A stretch of 64,000 nucleotides of DNA from Micromonospora fulviviridis (GTDB lineage Bacteria; Actinomycetota; Actinomycetes; Mycobacteriales; Micromonosporaceae). Below the pieces are notes generated by a model, which saw only the letters and a program-made list of their open reading frames with translations, did not search any database and was not told where the DNA came from. Both the position numbers and the translations under genes were made by a program. The stretch is taken from the NCBI RefSeq assembly GCF_014648395.1, contig NZ_BMRA01000011.1, forward strand, positions 1 through 64,000, written 5' to 3'. Positions 1-7,623 of this stretch are shown in pieces. How positions within the stretch are numbered: position 1 is the first letter of the stretch; every line of letters starts with the position of its first letter.

Positions 1-450
1 CGGGGCATTTCGTTCACCCGCACCCGCCGCTCTCGCGCCGGGCACTTTTACTACGTTACCTCACCGTCTCCGCCGTGTCAAACCGTGTGTCCCGGTCTGT
101 CATGCTTCGTACGGGTTGGCGCCGCTGAACTCGCGCAGCGGCGAACCGCTTTGCTTGGTCATCGGATTTGGCAGGCCGGCCGCTGCGGTCTCCCGCTAGC
201 TCGCCCGGTGCCCTGCCGGTCGTCAACCTTACCCGGTCGGTTCCGCTCCACCAAATCCGCCCTGCGGCGTTTCGGTGCGCCCCGCCCGGCCCGGCTTCCG
301 TCGAGGTTGGACCTCGCTGGTGCCGGGTGCCGCCCGGTCCGTGGCCCCCGGGATGTTCGTCCCGTTTGCCCCGTTCCGCGCTGGCAGAGAGAAAGTTACG
401 CGGGTTCGGGTTTGATCGTCAAATCCAGGGGTAGCGTCCCGCGTCACATC
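1..450 (-). promoter_or_regulatory. tandem promoters, probable rrn operon leader
   Basis: No gene is supported between 1 and 629. On the minus strand three sigma70-like promoters follow one another and all point off the left edge: -35 at 417-422 (TTGACG) with -10 at 393-398 (TAACTT), 18-nt spacer; -35 at 249-254 (TTGGTG) with -10 at 226-231 (TAAGGT), 17 nt; -35 at 76-81 (TTGACA) with -10 at 53-58 (TAACGT), 17 nt. Stacked strong promoters ahead of a long untranslated leader are typical of actinobacterial rRNA operons. The 16S gene itself would lie left of base 1, so the rrn assignment is inference. Confidence 0.6.
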
Positions 451-629
451 ATCACCGCAGAGCTATCTGCCCTGCTCAGCGGCGCTGTGGAGGCGGAATC
501 CCCCGCGATCGACGGCTCGACGACTGTTCGCGCGTGGAAGGAACAGCGCCTCGGGTGGCCTCCGCATTCCCCGGCCGTGCCGGCGATGCCCGAGGGCTTC
601 CGCCGACCGCGGGGTGGGCGGGCGGGCAC

Positions 630-884
630 TCAGGCGGTCGGCCGGCGGCGGGACGCGAGCCAGCCCCGGATGCCGAGCACCCCGACGGTCGTTCCGATGG
701 CCAGCGAGGCCGCGATGAGCAGCGCGTGCACCCAGAGGAAGCTGGTGGGGCTGCCCTCGCCGACCGCGCCGGCCGACCACGCCCGCGGGTCGTTCCAGAT
801 GGCGACCGCGAACCTCGGCCAGATCACCCAGGTCCAGACTCCGACCCCGACCAGGAACAGCGACGAGCCGCGCGACAACACCAT
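630..884 (-). CDS. SCO4848-family small membrane protein
   Basis: This small integral membrane protein of about 84 residues has two predicted membrane segments. The first contains VGVWTWVIWPRF and is followed by a short loop with IWNDPRAW; the second begins near FLWVHALLIAASL. That layout matches the SCO4848 family of actinobacterial membrane proteins of unknown role. I prefer the ATG at 884 over one at 908 because a CATACT box lies just upstream, as in the leaderless starts seen elsewhere in this window, and because family members start near MVLSR. The function is not known. Confidence 0.75.
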   Translation of the reverse strand: MVLSRGSSLFLVGVGVWTWVIWPRFAVAIWNDPRAWSAGAVGEGSPTSFLWVHALLIAASLAIGTTVGVLGIRGWLASRRRPTA

Positions 885-1063
885 GGCTGGCCAGTATGCC
901 AGCGGCACGTCGGCGCAGGTCAGGTCAGGACCGCGTGGGCCGGAGCATGCGGAAGGTCAAGCGAGTAGCGCAGCACCGGCGGGATGCTGTGCTGCCACGC
1001 GGACCGGGCCGCGCCGGCGAGCACGTACCCCGGCGAGCGCCGCGCACCGCTCGCGCACCCTGA

Positions 1064-1101
1064 CGGCGGGCCGGCCCGCGCGCCGCGAAACCGGCCCGCC
1101 G
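1064..1101 (-). terminator. hairpin terminator after the SpaA-like gene
   Basis: A perfect 11-bp GC-rich inverted repeat (CGGCGGGCCGG at 1064-1074, CCGGCCCGCCG at 1091-1101) lies just past the stop of the minus-strand secreted-protein gene. There is no T tract, as is common for actinobacterial terminators. Confidence 0.5.
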
Positions 1102-1109
1102 CACGCGGG

Positions 1110-1577
1110 TCAGAAGCAGGTGACCGCCCCACCGATGGCCGGGTTCGCCCGGTCGTGGTGGTGGACGACGCCGGCGGGGTCGGTCATCGACCCGCCCCAG
1201 ATCGCGCAGCCCGCGCCGACGTAGCGGTGGACCGGGCCGGCGGCGTAGCGCCGGCTGCCCTCGTCGATGCCGAAGGCGGTCCACTCCGGGTCCAGGTAGA
1301 CGCGGGTCCCAGTGAGCGTGCCGACGTACGCGGACTTGAGGGTGACCGTGCAGCCGTACCCGGTGAGGGGGTTGCGCAGCAGGTGGACGGTGCCGAGCCG
1401 CGCGCCGGTGGCGGTGTCGTGGATCGGGTCCTGGTCGACGGCGACGAAGCCGGGGCCGCAGAGCGCCTCCGGGGTGTACGGGTTGACCACCGCGGCCTGT
1501 GCGCCGGTGCCCGCCACCCCGACCAGGACGGCCGCCACGGCCGCCGCGATCCCGATTCGTCGAATGAGTCGCTGCAT
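1110..1577 (-). CDS. secreted SpaA-like (spore-associated protein A) protein
   Basis: An exported protein of about 155 residues. A basic N-terminus (RLIRR) precedes a hydrophobic core rich in Ala/Val and a likely signal-peptidase site at AQA-AVV. The mature part has paired cysteines, a GPVHRYVGAGCAIWGGSM segment and a C-terminal Cys-Phe. These resemble the spore-associated protein A family of streptomycetes, which are small disulfide-bonded extracellular proteins of unclear function. The ATG at 1577 is chosen over 1583 because AAAGGG lies seven bases before it but almost touches the other. The gene stands alone and ends in a strong hairpin. Confidence 0.6.
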   Translation of the reverse strand: MQRLIRRIGIAAAVAAVLVGVAGTGAQAAVVNPYTPEALCGPGFVAVDQDPIHDTATGARLGTVHLLRNPLTGYGCTVTLKSAYVGTLTGTRVYLDPEWTAFGIDEGSRRYAAGPVHRYVGAGCAIWGGSMTDPAGVVHHHDRANPAIGGAVTCF

Positions 1578-1864
1578 CTGCATTCCCTTTCACTGGTGCC
1601 GACGGATGCGGGACCAGAATGGTGTCGGCTCCGGGCCGGACGAATGTGCGCGGTGGCCACTCCGGCCCGTTTCCGGGTGTGCCGGGCGGCCGGCACACAG
1701 GCCATCACCTGCGCGGCAGCGGCGGAATCGATCGGCGAGCACCGATTATGAGGTATCTCGCATAAACACACCCCGATGAATTCGGAATTGCCTTCGTGTT
1801 TCCCGGATTCGACCTCCGGGCACTGTTCGAAGTGGCGACACGACGACACCCGGAGGTGGCCACC

Positions 1865-2311
1865 ATGCAACCGTTCAATCCGTGGACCTGGCGGGATCCG
1901 TCCGCCCTCGCGGGCGGCTACGAGCAGACCCGCCCGGACGACGTGCCGCGGCAGCGTCCGGCGGGCGCCGACGACGACGGCCCCGACGCGCCCGGCCCGG
2001 GCACCCCGATCGACCTCACGGGCTACCGGGTGGAGGCGACCGACGGCCGCATCGGCGCGATCGACGAGGCGAGCGACGACGCCGGCGCCGCCTACCTGGT
2101 GGTGGACACCGGGCCGTGGATCTTCGGTCGGAAGGTGCTGCTGCCGGTCGGCACGGTGGCCCGGGTCGACCACCTGGAGCGCGTCGTGCACGTGGACCGG
2201 ACGCGGGAGCAGGTCAAGGAGTCACCGGCCTTCGATCCCGACGACCTCGGTCGCACCGAGTACCGCGAGCAGGTCGGCAACTACTACGCCGAGAGCTACC
2301 GCCGGGGCTGA
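1865..2311 (+). CDS. PRC-barrel domain protein
   Basis: A soluble acidic protein of 148 residues. Residues about 47-110 form a PRC-barrel (from IDLTGYRVEATDGRIG through the region around ARVDHL), a fold found in photosynthetic reaction-centre H subunits and in many small actinobacterial proteins thought to bind other proteins or RNA. The N-terminal 45 residues are rich in Pro, Asp and Gly and probably disordered. The ATG at 1865 has GGAGGT seven bases upstream, which decides it over an in-frame ATG at 1796. No operon partner is evident. Stress-related roles have been proposed for such proteins, but nothing here shows one. Confidence 0.75.
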   Translation: MQPFNPWTWRDPSALAGGYEQTRPDDVPRQRPAGADDDGPDAPGPGTPIDLTGYRVEATDGRIGAIDEASDDAGAAYLVVDTGPWIFGRKVLLPVGTVARVDHLERVVHVDRTREQVKESPAFDPDDLGRTEYREQVGNYYAESYRRG

Positions 2312-2397
2312 ACAGGGCGCGAGACGCGCGGCGGCCGGTCGGGCCGTCGCGCGTTCCGGTCTGCGCCGGCAGCGGTGGACCGGCTACCGTGTCAGAC

Positions 2398-2565
2398 ATG
2401 GTCCGGCCGAGCACCTGCGCCCCGGAGACCCTCGACGGTCTCCCGGCGGCTGCCGCTCCGGTTCTCCCGGCCCGTGTCGACGACGGTCGGGAGCAGATCC
2501 TCGACGTCCTCCGTGCCGGTGGGCTGCGGTTCCGCGCCGGCGGGCGATGGCGGCGCTCGCACTGA
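2398..2565 (+). CDS. possible leaderless upstream ORF of trpS
   Basis: A 55-codon ORF begins at an ATG seven bases after TACCGT (2385-2390), with a weak -35 TGCGCC at 2362-2367; this matches the leaderless architecture of several genes here. The product resembles no known family. Its C-terminus is Arg-rich and carries the only Trp codon (2548-2550), four codons before the stop. It ends 15 bases before a hairpin that precedes trpS. It may be a leader peptide for ribosome-mediated attenuation, but one Trp codon is weak support and it could be a chance ORF. Confidence 0.35.
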   Translation: MVRPSTCAPETLDGLPAAAAPVLPARVDDGREQILDVLRAGGLRFRAGGRWRRSH

Positions 2566-2580
2566 CGAGCCACCTCCACT

Positions 2581-2601
2581 GATCCGGGCACACCCCGGGT
2601 C
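2581..2601 (+). promoter_or_regulatory. hairpin in the trpS leader
   Basis: GATCCGGG (2581-2588) pairs with CCCGGGTC (2594-2601) as an 8-bp stem with one G-U pair and a 5-nt loop. It is followed by CTCCTCC, which could pair with the GAGAGG ribosome-binding site before trpS. The position between a small ORF and trpS suggests attenuation, but no clear alternative structure was found. Confidence 0.35.
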
Positions 2602-2654
2602 TCCTCCGCGCGCCCGCGCGTCCTCCACCGACCAGCCATGAGAGGCGTACGACC

Positions 2655-3713
2655 ATGTCCGCAGCACGGATGCTCACCGGTGACCGCCCGACCGGGCGGC
2701 TGCACCTCGGCCACTACGTCGGCAGCATCGCCAACCGGGTGAAGCTGCACCAGCGCCACGAGAGCTTCTTCATCATCGCCGACCTGCACATGCTCACCAC
2801 GCGCAACAGCCGCGAGGACATCGAGCAGGTCTCCCACAACGCCCGCGAGATGGTCACCGACATCCTCGCCGCCGGTGTCGAGCCGGACCGGGCCACCTTC
2901 TACCTCCAGTCGGCGATCCCCGAGGTCGGCGACCTGAACACCCTGTTCCAGAACCTGGTCACCGTGCCCCGGCTGGAACGGGTCCCGTCGCTCAAGGAGA
3001 TGAGCCGGGACGCCGGCAAGGAGGAGATGCCGTACGGGCTGCTCGGCTATCCCGTCCTCCAGGCCGCCGACATCCTCTGCGTGAAGGGGCAGGTCGTGCC
3101 GGTGGGGAAGGACAACGCCGCGCACGTGGAGGTGACCCGGGAGATCGCCCGGCGCTTCAACCACCTCTACGGCGAGGTCTTCCCGGTGCCGGAAATGATC
3201 ATGTCGGAGACGCCGGCCCTGGTCGGCACCGACGGCGCGGGGAAGATGAGCAAGAGCAAGGGGAACGCCATCGCGCTCTCCGACGACCCGGCCACGGTGC
3301 GGCGCAAGGTGATGGGGATGTACACCGACCCGAACCGGGTCCGGGCCGACGTGCCGGGCACGGTCGAGGGGAACCCGGTCTTCGCGTACCTCGACGTGTT
3401 CCACCCGGACCGGGCGACGGTCGAGGAGTTGAAGGCGCGCTACCGGGCCGGTCGGGTCGGCGACGTCGAGGTCAAGGAGGAACTGGCGGGCGCGCTCAAC
3501 CGGTTCCTCGACCCCGTCCGGGAGCGGCGGGCCCGGTTCGAGGGGCAGCGCGGCCTGATCGACGAACTGATCTTCGAGGGCACCGAGCGGACCCGCGCCG
3601 AGGTGCGCCGCACCCTGGTCGAGGTGCGCCGGGCGATGGGCCTGACCAGCGCGTACACCCAGATGCGGCGGCGGGCCGAGCGCTACCGCAAGGCCGTCGG
3701 CACGCCGGCCTGA
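2655..3713 (+). CDS. trpS: tryptophanyl-tRNA synthetase, auxiliary type
   Basis: A class I aminoacyl-tRNA synthetase of 352 residues that charges tRNA-Trp in the cytoplasm. The HIGH motif reads HLGH (17-20) and KMSKS is intact (197-201). The N-terminus LTGDRPTGRLHLGHYVGS belongs to the 'GDRPTG' branch of TrpRS, as in Streptococcus and some auxiliary actinobacterial enzymes, and not to the 'SGIQPSG' Bacillus-type branch. In Streptomyces coelicolor an auxiliary TrpRS gives resistance to indolmycin and is attenuated by its leader; whether that applies here is inference. The start has GAGAGG upstream. It is followed by argS, which has its own promoter. Confidence 0.93.
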   Translation: MSAARMLTGDRPTGRLHLGHYVGSIANRVKLHQRHESFFIIADLHMLTTRNSREDIEQVSHNAREMVTDILAAGVEPDRATFYLQSAIPEVGDLNTLFQNLVTVPRLERVPSLKEMSRDAGKEEMPYGLLGYPVLQAADILCVKGQVVPVGKDNAAHVEVTREIARRFNHLYGEVFPVPEMIMSETPALVGTDGAGKMSKSKGNAIALSDDPATVRRKVMGMYTDPNRVRADVPGTVEGNPVFAYLDVFHPDRATVEELKARYRAGRVGDVEVKEELAGALNRFLDPVRERRARFEGQRGLIDELIFEGTERTRAEVRRTLVEVRRAMGLTSAYTQMRRRAERYRKAVGTPA

Positions 3714-3751
3714 GATTTCGGGTACGCCGGCCGGCCGGCCCGGGTACGGCC

Positions 3752-3782
3752 TTGCGCCGCCCCCGGGCCGGCCGGTTAGGCT
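3752..3782 (+). promoter_or_regulatory. leaderless promoter of the argS leader peptide
   Basis: TTGCGC (3752-3757) and TAGGCT (3777-3782) are separated by 19 bases, and the ATG of the leader ORF follows after six bases. Transcription should begin at or next to that A, giving a leaderless message. Confidence 0.55.
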
Positions 3783-3788
3783 GCTCGC

Positions 3789-3878
3789 ATGACCAGCTCG
3801 CACGCGTTCCCGACGGCGTCCTCCGACGTCCTGTTCGGCGCGCTGCGACGCCGGCGGTCCCGCGACCGCCTGCGCTGA
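3789..3878 (+). CDS. Arg-rich leader peptide upstream of argS
   Basis: A 29-codon ORF with a leaderless start. Seven of its last ten sense codons are Arg (LRRRRSRDRLR, then stop), using CGA, CGC and CGG, directly upstream of the arginyl-tRNA synthetase gene. This is the hallmark of a ribosome-mediated attenuator sensing charged tRNA-Arg. The Arg codons themselves form a 7-bp hairpin (3853-3870). The stop codon lies 14 bases before the next hairpin and 117 bases before argS. The peptide itself probably has no function. It was found by reading the sequence and is too short for most gene callers. Confidence 0.75.
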   Translation: MTSSHAFPTASSDVLFGALRRRRSRDRLR

Positions 3879-3988
3879 GCATTCCTCACTGCGACCGGCG
3901 GATCGAGCCGCCGGTCATCGCCGATCGTCCTCGGTCCGCCCGCATCCCCATCCGGTGATCCGCGAGCGGCGGATCCGAGCGAGATCGG
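3853..3988 (+). promoter_or_regulatory. argS attenuator with mutually exclusive hairpins
   Basis: Three hairpins are visible. A: GGCGGTC (3853-3859) with GACCGCC (3864-3870), inside the Arg codons. B: GACCGGCGG (3893-3901) with CCGCCGGTC (3908-3916). C: CCGATC (3921-3926) with GATCGG (3983-3988), CTCGG (3930-3934) with CCGAG (3975-3979) and TCCGCC (3935-3940) with GGCGGA (3968-3973), 17 pairs in all. C traps the only SD-like purines and ends eight bases before the argS ATG. Bases 3897-3907 (GGCGGATCGAG) can instead pair along 11 positions with 3930-3940, which breaks both B and C and frees argS. Confidence 0.7.
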
Positions 3989-3995
3989 CGTACCC

Positions 3996-5714
3996 ATGGA
4001 TCTGGAGAAACTGCTGACCGACCGGCTGGCGCCGGCGTTCGCCGCGGTGGCCGGCGGGCCGGTGGACCCGGTCGTGCGGCGCTCCCAGCGCGCGGACTTC
4101 CAGTCCGACGCGGCGCTGGCACTGGCCCGGCGGCTCGGCCGGCCGCCGCGCGCCATCGCCACCGAGGTGCTGGAGCGCGCGGAACTGGCCGGCCTGTGCA
4201 GCACCGCGGAGGTCTCCGGACCGGGCTTCCTCAACCTGACCGTGGCCGACGACGCCCTGGCCGGGCTGGTCTCCGCGCTGGCCGCCGACCCGCGGCTCGG
4301 GGTGCCGGAGGCCGCCGCGCCGGAGACCGTGGTGGTCGACTACTCGGCGCCGAACGTGGCGAAGGAGATGCACGTCGGGCACCTGCGGTCGACGGTGATC
4401 GGCGACGCGGCGGCCCGGCTGCTGGAGTGGCTGGGGCACCGGGTGCTGCGGGCCAACCACCTCGGCGACTGGGGGACGCCCTTCGGCATGCTGATCGAGC
4501 ACCTGGTCGACCTGGGTGAGGCCGAAGCGGCGCAGGAGCTGTCGATGGGCGACCTGGACTCGTTCTACAAGGCGGCCCGGGCCAAGTTCGACGCCGACGC
4601 GGCCTTCCGCGAGCGGTCCCGGCAGCGGGTGGTGGCGTTGCAGGGCGGCGACGCGACGACCCTGCGCCTCTGGCGGCTGCTGGTGGAGCAGTCCGAGCGC
4701 TACTTCCTGACCGTGTACGACCTGCTCGACGTGACCCTCACCGAGCGGGACTTCCACGGCGAGAGCAGCTACAACGATTTGCTCGGCCCGGTCGTCGAGG
4801 AGCTGGACCGGCTCGGGCTGCTGAGGGAGAGCGACGGCGCGGCGTGTGTGTTCCCGCCCGGCTCGGTGGGCCGGGACGGCGAGCCGCTGCCGCTGATCGT
4901 GCGGAAGTCCGACGGCGGGTACGGCTACCCGGCGACCGACCTGGCGGCGATCCGGCACCGGACCGGCACGCTGGGCGCGACCCGGCTGCTCTACGTGGTC
5001 GGGCTGCCGCAGCGGCGGCACTTCGAGATGGTCTACGCCGCCGCCGCGCAGGCCGGTTGGCTGGCCCCGCCGGCCCGGGCCGAGCACGTCGGGTTCGGCT
5101 CGATCCTCGGCCCGGACGGGCGGATGCTGCGCAGCCGGGCCGGCGGGTCGGTGAAACTGGTCGGGCTGCTGGAGGAGGCGGTGGCCCGGGCCACGGCGCT
5201 GGCCCGGGAGCGGAACCCGGAGCTGGGCGAGGCGGAGGCGGCCGAGGTCGGCCGGGCGGTCGGCATCGGCGCGGTCAAGTACGCCGACCTGTCCAGCGAC
5301 CGGCACAAGGACTACGTGCTCGACTGGGAGCGGATGCTGTCGCTGGACGGCAACACGGCGCCCTACCTCCAGTACGCACACTCCCGGATCCGGTCGATCT
5401 TCCGGCGGGCCGGGGTGGCGGCCCGGCCGGAGGCGGGAGTCTCGCTGGCCGAGCCCGCCGAGCGGGCGCTCGCCTTCGAGCTGGTCGGCTTCGGGGCGGT
5501 GGTCGGCGCCGTGGCGGAGAACCTGGAGTTCCACCACCTGACCGCGTACCTGTCCCGGGTGGCCGCCGCGTTCAGCGCGTTCTACGAGCGTTGCCCGGTG
5601 CTGCGGGCCGACGAGCCGGTCCGGGACAGCCGGCTGGTGCTCTGCGACCTGACCGCGCGGGTGCTCCGGCAGGGCCTGCACCTGCTCGGCATCCGCACGC
5701 CGGAGCGGCTGTGA
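3996..5714 (+). CDS. argS: arginyl-tRNA synthetase, E. coli-like type
   Basis: A class I synthetase of 572 residues that attaches arginine to tRNA-Arg. An N-terminal additional domain (1-110) precedes the catalytic domain, with HVGH at 126-129 within VVDYSAPNVAKEMHVGHLRS. The KMSKS equivalent is degenerate (GRMLRSRAG), as usual for ArgRS, and a C-terminal helical DALR domain binds the anticodon. The VVDYSAPNVAKEMH form is that of the E. coli-type enzyme; most actinobacterial housekeeping ArgRS have FVSANPTGPxHxG instead, so this looks like a second, possibly acquired isozyme (inference from memory). Its start lies against attenuator hairpin C. It sits 282 bases after trpS. Confidence 0.93.
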   Translation: MDLEKLLTDRLAPAFAAVAGGPVDPVVRRSQRADFQSDAALALARRLGRPPRAIATEVLERAELAGLCSTAEVSGPGFLNLTVADDALAGLVSALAADPRLGVPEAAAPETVVVDYSAPNVAKEMHVGHLRSTVIGDAAARLLEWLGHRVLRANHLGDWGTPFGMLIEHLVDLGEAEAAQELSMGDLDSFYKAARAKFDADAAFRERSRQRVVALQGGDATTLRLWRLLVEQSERYFLTVYDLLDVTLTERDFHGESSYNDLLGPVVEELDRLGLLRESDGAACVFPPGSVGRDGEPLPLIVRKSDGGYGYPATDLAAIRHRTGTLGATRLLYVVGLPQRRHFEMVYAAAAQAGWLAPPARAEHVGFGSILGPDGRMLRSRAGGSVKLVGLLEEAVARATALARERNPELGEAEAAEVGRAVGIGAVKYADLSSDRHKDYVLDWERMLSLDGNTAPYLQYAHSRIRSIFRRAGVAARPEAGVSLAEPAERALAFELVGFGAVVGAVAENLEFHHLTAYLSRVAAAFSAFYERCPVLRADEPVRDSRLVLCDLTARVLRQGLHLLGIRTPERL

Positions 5715-5735
5715 TCCGGGGGAGGAGCGGTACGT

Positions 5736-5778
5736 CCGCTGCCCGGCGGCCGGCCTGATGGACGGCGCCGGGCAGCGG
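5736..5778. terminator. bidirectional hairpin between argS and the VOC gene
   Basis: A 13-bp perfect stem (CCGCTGCCCGGCG at 5736-5748, CGCCGGGCAGCGG at 5766-5778) lies between two convergent genes. It could stop transcription from both sides. Confidence 0.5.
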
Positions 5779-5798
5779 GACCGGATCGACCGGGCCGC

Positions 5799-6164
5799 TC
5801 AGCGCGGCAGCCAGGTCTGCACCTCGACCAGGTTGCCCTCCGGATCGCGCAGGTAGGCCGAGCGGACGCCCCAGCCGGGGCGGTCGGCCGGGGCGGCGAC
5901 GACCGTCCCGGCGGGGAGGGCGGCGACGGTGGTGTCCACGTCGGGCACCGGGACCACCACGAGCACACCGCCGTCCCCCCGCCCCACCGGCAGCACCGTC
6001 TCGGCCGCCCGGCGGCCCAGCACGGCCAGCACGGTCTCGCCGGCGGAGTCGAAGCTGGCGTACTCGAAATCGGCGACCACCTTCTCCGGCTCGCCGAGCA
6101 GGTCGGCGTAGAAACGGACGGTGGCCGGGAAGTCGTCGGCGACGATGCGGGGATGCACGCTCAT
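5799..6164 (-). CDS. VOC / glyoxalase-bleomycin resistance family protein
   Basis: A small cytoplasmic protein of 121 residues of the vicinal oxygen chelate fold. Paired beta-alpha-beta-beta-beta modules run from HPRIVADDFPATVRFYADLLGE, as in typical family N-termini, to YLRDPEGNLVEVQTW at the C-terminus, where the Glu is the usual metal ligand. Family members include glyoxalases, dioxygenases and antibiotic-binding proteins; the substrate cannot be told. The start at 6164 is supported by TAGGGT seven bases upstream, giving a leaderless gene. In-frame upstream starts would add an unrelated basic tail. Confidence 0.8.
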   Translation of the reverse strand: MSVHPRIVADDFPATVRFYADLLGEPEKVVADFEYASFDSAGETVLAVLGRRAAETVLPVGRGDGGVLVVVPVPDVDTTVAALPAGTVVAAPADRPGWGVRSAYLRDPEGNLVEVQTWLPR

Positions 6165-6245
6165 GATCCGGACCCTAGCCGCGCGCGTCCGCGTGGATGC
6201 TGCCGGACAGGCCGGAGAGGGGTGCGCCGCCACCGCCGTGGTGGG

Positions 6246-6440
6246 TCAGGACTCCTGCTCCAGCACGGTGAGCATGGAGCGCACCACGGAGGAGCGCCAA
6301 CCGCTGCCCATGGTGCGGTGGGCGACCGCCTGGAACGGGCTGTCGAGGTCGAAGCCGGAGTGCTCCATCAGCATCCGGGTGCCCCGGCCCTCGTGCTCCA
6401 GCCGCCACGTGACGACCGAGTCGAGGCCGATTCCTACCTG
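6246..6440 (-). pseudogene. SRPBCC (AHSA1-type) protein remnant
   Basis: The minus strand encodes about 64 residues of the C-terminal half of an SRPBCC/AHSA1-like domain: VTWRLEHEGRGTRMLMEHSG, then a tail ending near RSMLTVLEQES before the stop at 6246-6248. An in-frame stop at 6441-6443 and unrelated upstream sequence show that the N-terminal half, with the beginning of the helix-grip fold, is gone. No start codon or ribosome-binding site serves the fragment. The junction near 6440 marks an old deletion or rearrangement. I am fairly sure of the family because the helix ending at the C-terminus is typical. Confidence 0.6.
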
Positions 6441-6553
6441 TCAGAAACTGCCGGCGACGGGAGGCCCCCGATCCCGCATGGAAAGCAGCAGGTCACGGGC
6501 ACGGGAGGCGCGAACTGACGTACCGGATCTTCTTCTCCGTTGCTGGAAAAGGC

Positions 6554-6588
6554 GTCCGGCCGGCGGTCCTGGAGACCGCCGGCCGGAC
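6554..6588 (-). terminator. terminator of the first ABC operon
   Basis: A perfect 15-bp stem (GTCCGGCCGGCGGTC at 6554-6568, its complement at 6574-6588) with a 5-nt loop lies 15 bases past the permease stop. Confidence 0.6.
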
Positions 6589-6603
6589 GACACGCGCCGG
6601 GGC

Positions 6604-7623
6604 TCAGCTCGGGCGGCGCTGGAGCCGCCAGAACCCGAAGCCGGCCAGCAGCCCGGCCAGCACCAGGTAGAACGCCGACTCCAGCCACTGGAACGACCAG
6701 TACCGGCTGGTCGGCTGGTACGCGATCTCCACGTGCACGTCGTGCTTCGCCAGGCACACCGCGGTGTCCCCGTACGGGCCCTCGGCCGTGCCGGTCTCCG
6801 GGGCGTTGGTGAAGCACTCGTTGAAGATCCCCTCGTCCAGCGGCTCGCCCGTCTTCGTGAGCAGCTCGCTGACGTCGGTGACCCAGGCGTCCGGCACGGT
6901 CAGGCCCTTGACCACCGGGGCGCCGGTGATGCTGCCCAGGCTGCGGGCCTGGTTGATGGCCTGCACGGTCATCGGCATGGTGAGGTGCTCCGCCGGCAGG
7001 AAGTGCGGCCGGATCACGTTGGGCACGAGGAACTGGAAGACGACGAAGGCCAGGATGGTCAGCGCCATGGCCGGCACGGTCCGGCGCACCAGCAGGCCGA
7101 TGAGCGTCCCGAGCACGAAGGCGAACGCCGCGTACGCGATCGGCGCGATGTTCCGGGCGCCGAACAGGATCGTGCTGAACCGGTTGTCGGCCACCTGGTC
7201 GACCGGGCTGGCCGCCCAGGTCAGCAGCAGGCTGGCCGCGCCCGCCACCACCATGCTGGCCAGCCCCACCAGGGCCAGCTTGACCGCCAGCCAGTGCCGG
7301 CGGGTCACGCTCTGGCTCCAGACCAGCCGCTGGGTGCCGGCCTCCAGCTCCCGGGCCACCAGGGGCGCGCCCCAGAACATGCCGACCAGACCCGGGATGA
7401 GCCCGAGCAGCGCGGCCAGGTAGAGCAGGGTGTTCTCGTAGTCGGCGCTGAACTGGCTCAGCTGCGGGCCGCAGTCGGCCAGGCTGGCGCACTGCGCCCG
7501 GTAGTTGTCGTAGGACTCGCGGATGTCGAACCCGAGGTAGAGGAAGTACGCGGCGATCAGGGCCAGGCCGATGACGCCGACGAGGGCCTGCCCGCGGAAC
7601 TGCCGCCAGGTCGTCCAGATCAC
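6604..7623 (-). CDS. ABC-2 type transporter permease
   Basis: A polytopic membrane protein of 339 residues with about six membrane segments and a large extracytoplasmic loop (around residues 225-300) holding three Cys. The C-terminus ends in a hydrophobic segment and a basic tail. It should form a transporter with the ATPase encoded upstream. The GTG start at 7623 overlaps the ATPase stop (GTGA) and has GGGAGG before it, which indicates translational coupling. It is clearly paralogous to the permease at 8710-9714 (shared AREL-GTQRLVW-QSVTRR block). Substrate unknown; such pairs often belong to antibiotic or lipid export. Confidence 0.85.
   Translation of the reverse strand: MIWTTWRQFRGQALVGVIGLALIAAYFLYLGFDIRESYDNYRAQCASLADCGPQLSQFSADYENTLLYLAALLGLIPGLVGMFWGAPLVARELEAGTQRLVWSQSVTRRHWLAVKLALVGLASMVVAGAASLLLTWAASPVDQVADNRFSTILFGARNIAPIAYAAFAFVLGTLIGLLVRRTVPAMALTILAFVVFQFLVPNVIRPHFLPAEHLTMPMTVQAINQARSLGSITGAPVVKGLTVPDAWVTDVSELLTKTGEPLDEGIFNECFTNAPETGTAEGPYGDTAVCLAKHDVHVEIAYQPTSRYWSFQWLESAFYLVLAGLLAGFGFWRLQRRPS

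Noticed and set aside
920..1132. A minus-strand ORF with a plausible C-terminus (SAWQHSIPPVLRYSLDLPH).
   Set aside because: It overlaps the terminator hairpin and the SpaA-like gene end, and nothing upstream in frame is conserved-looking.
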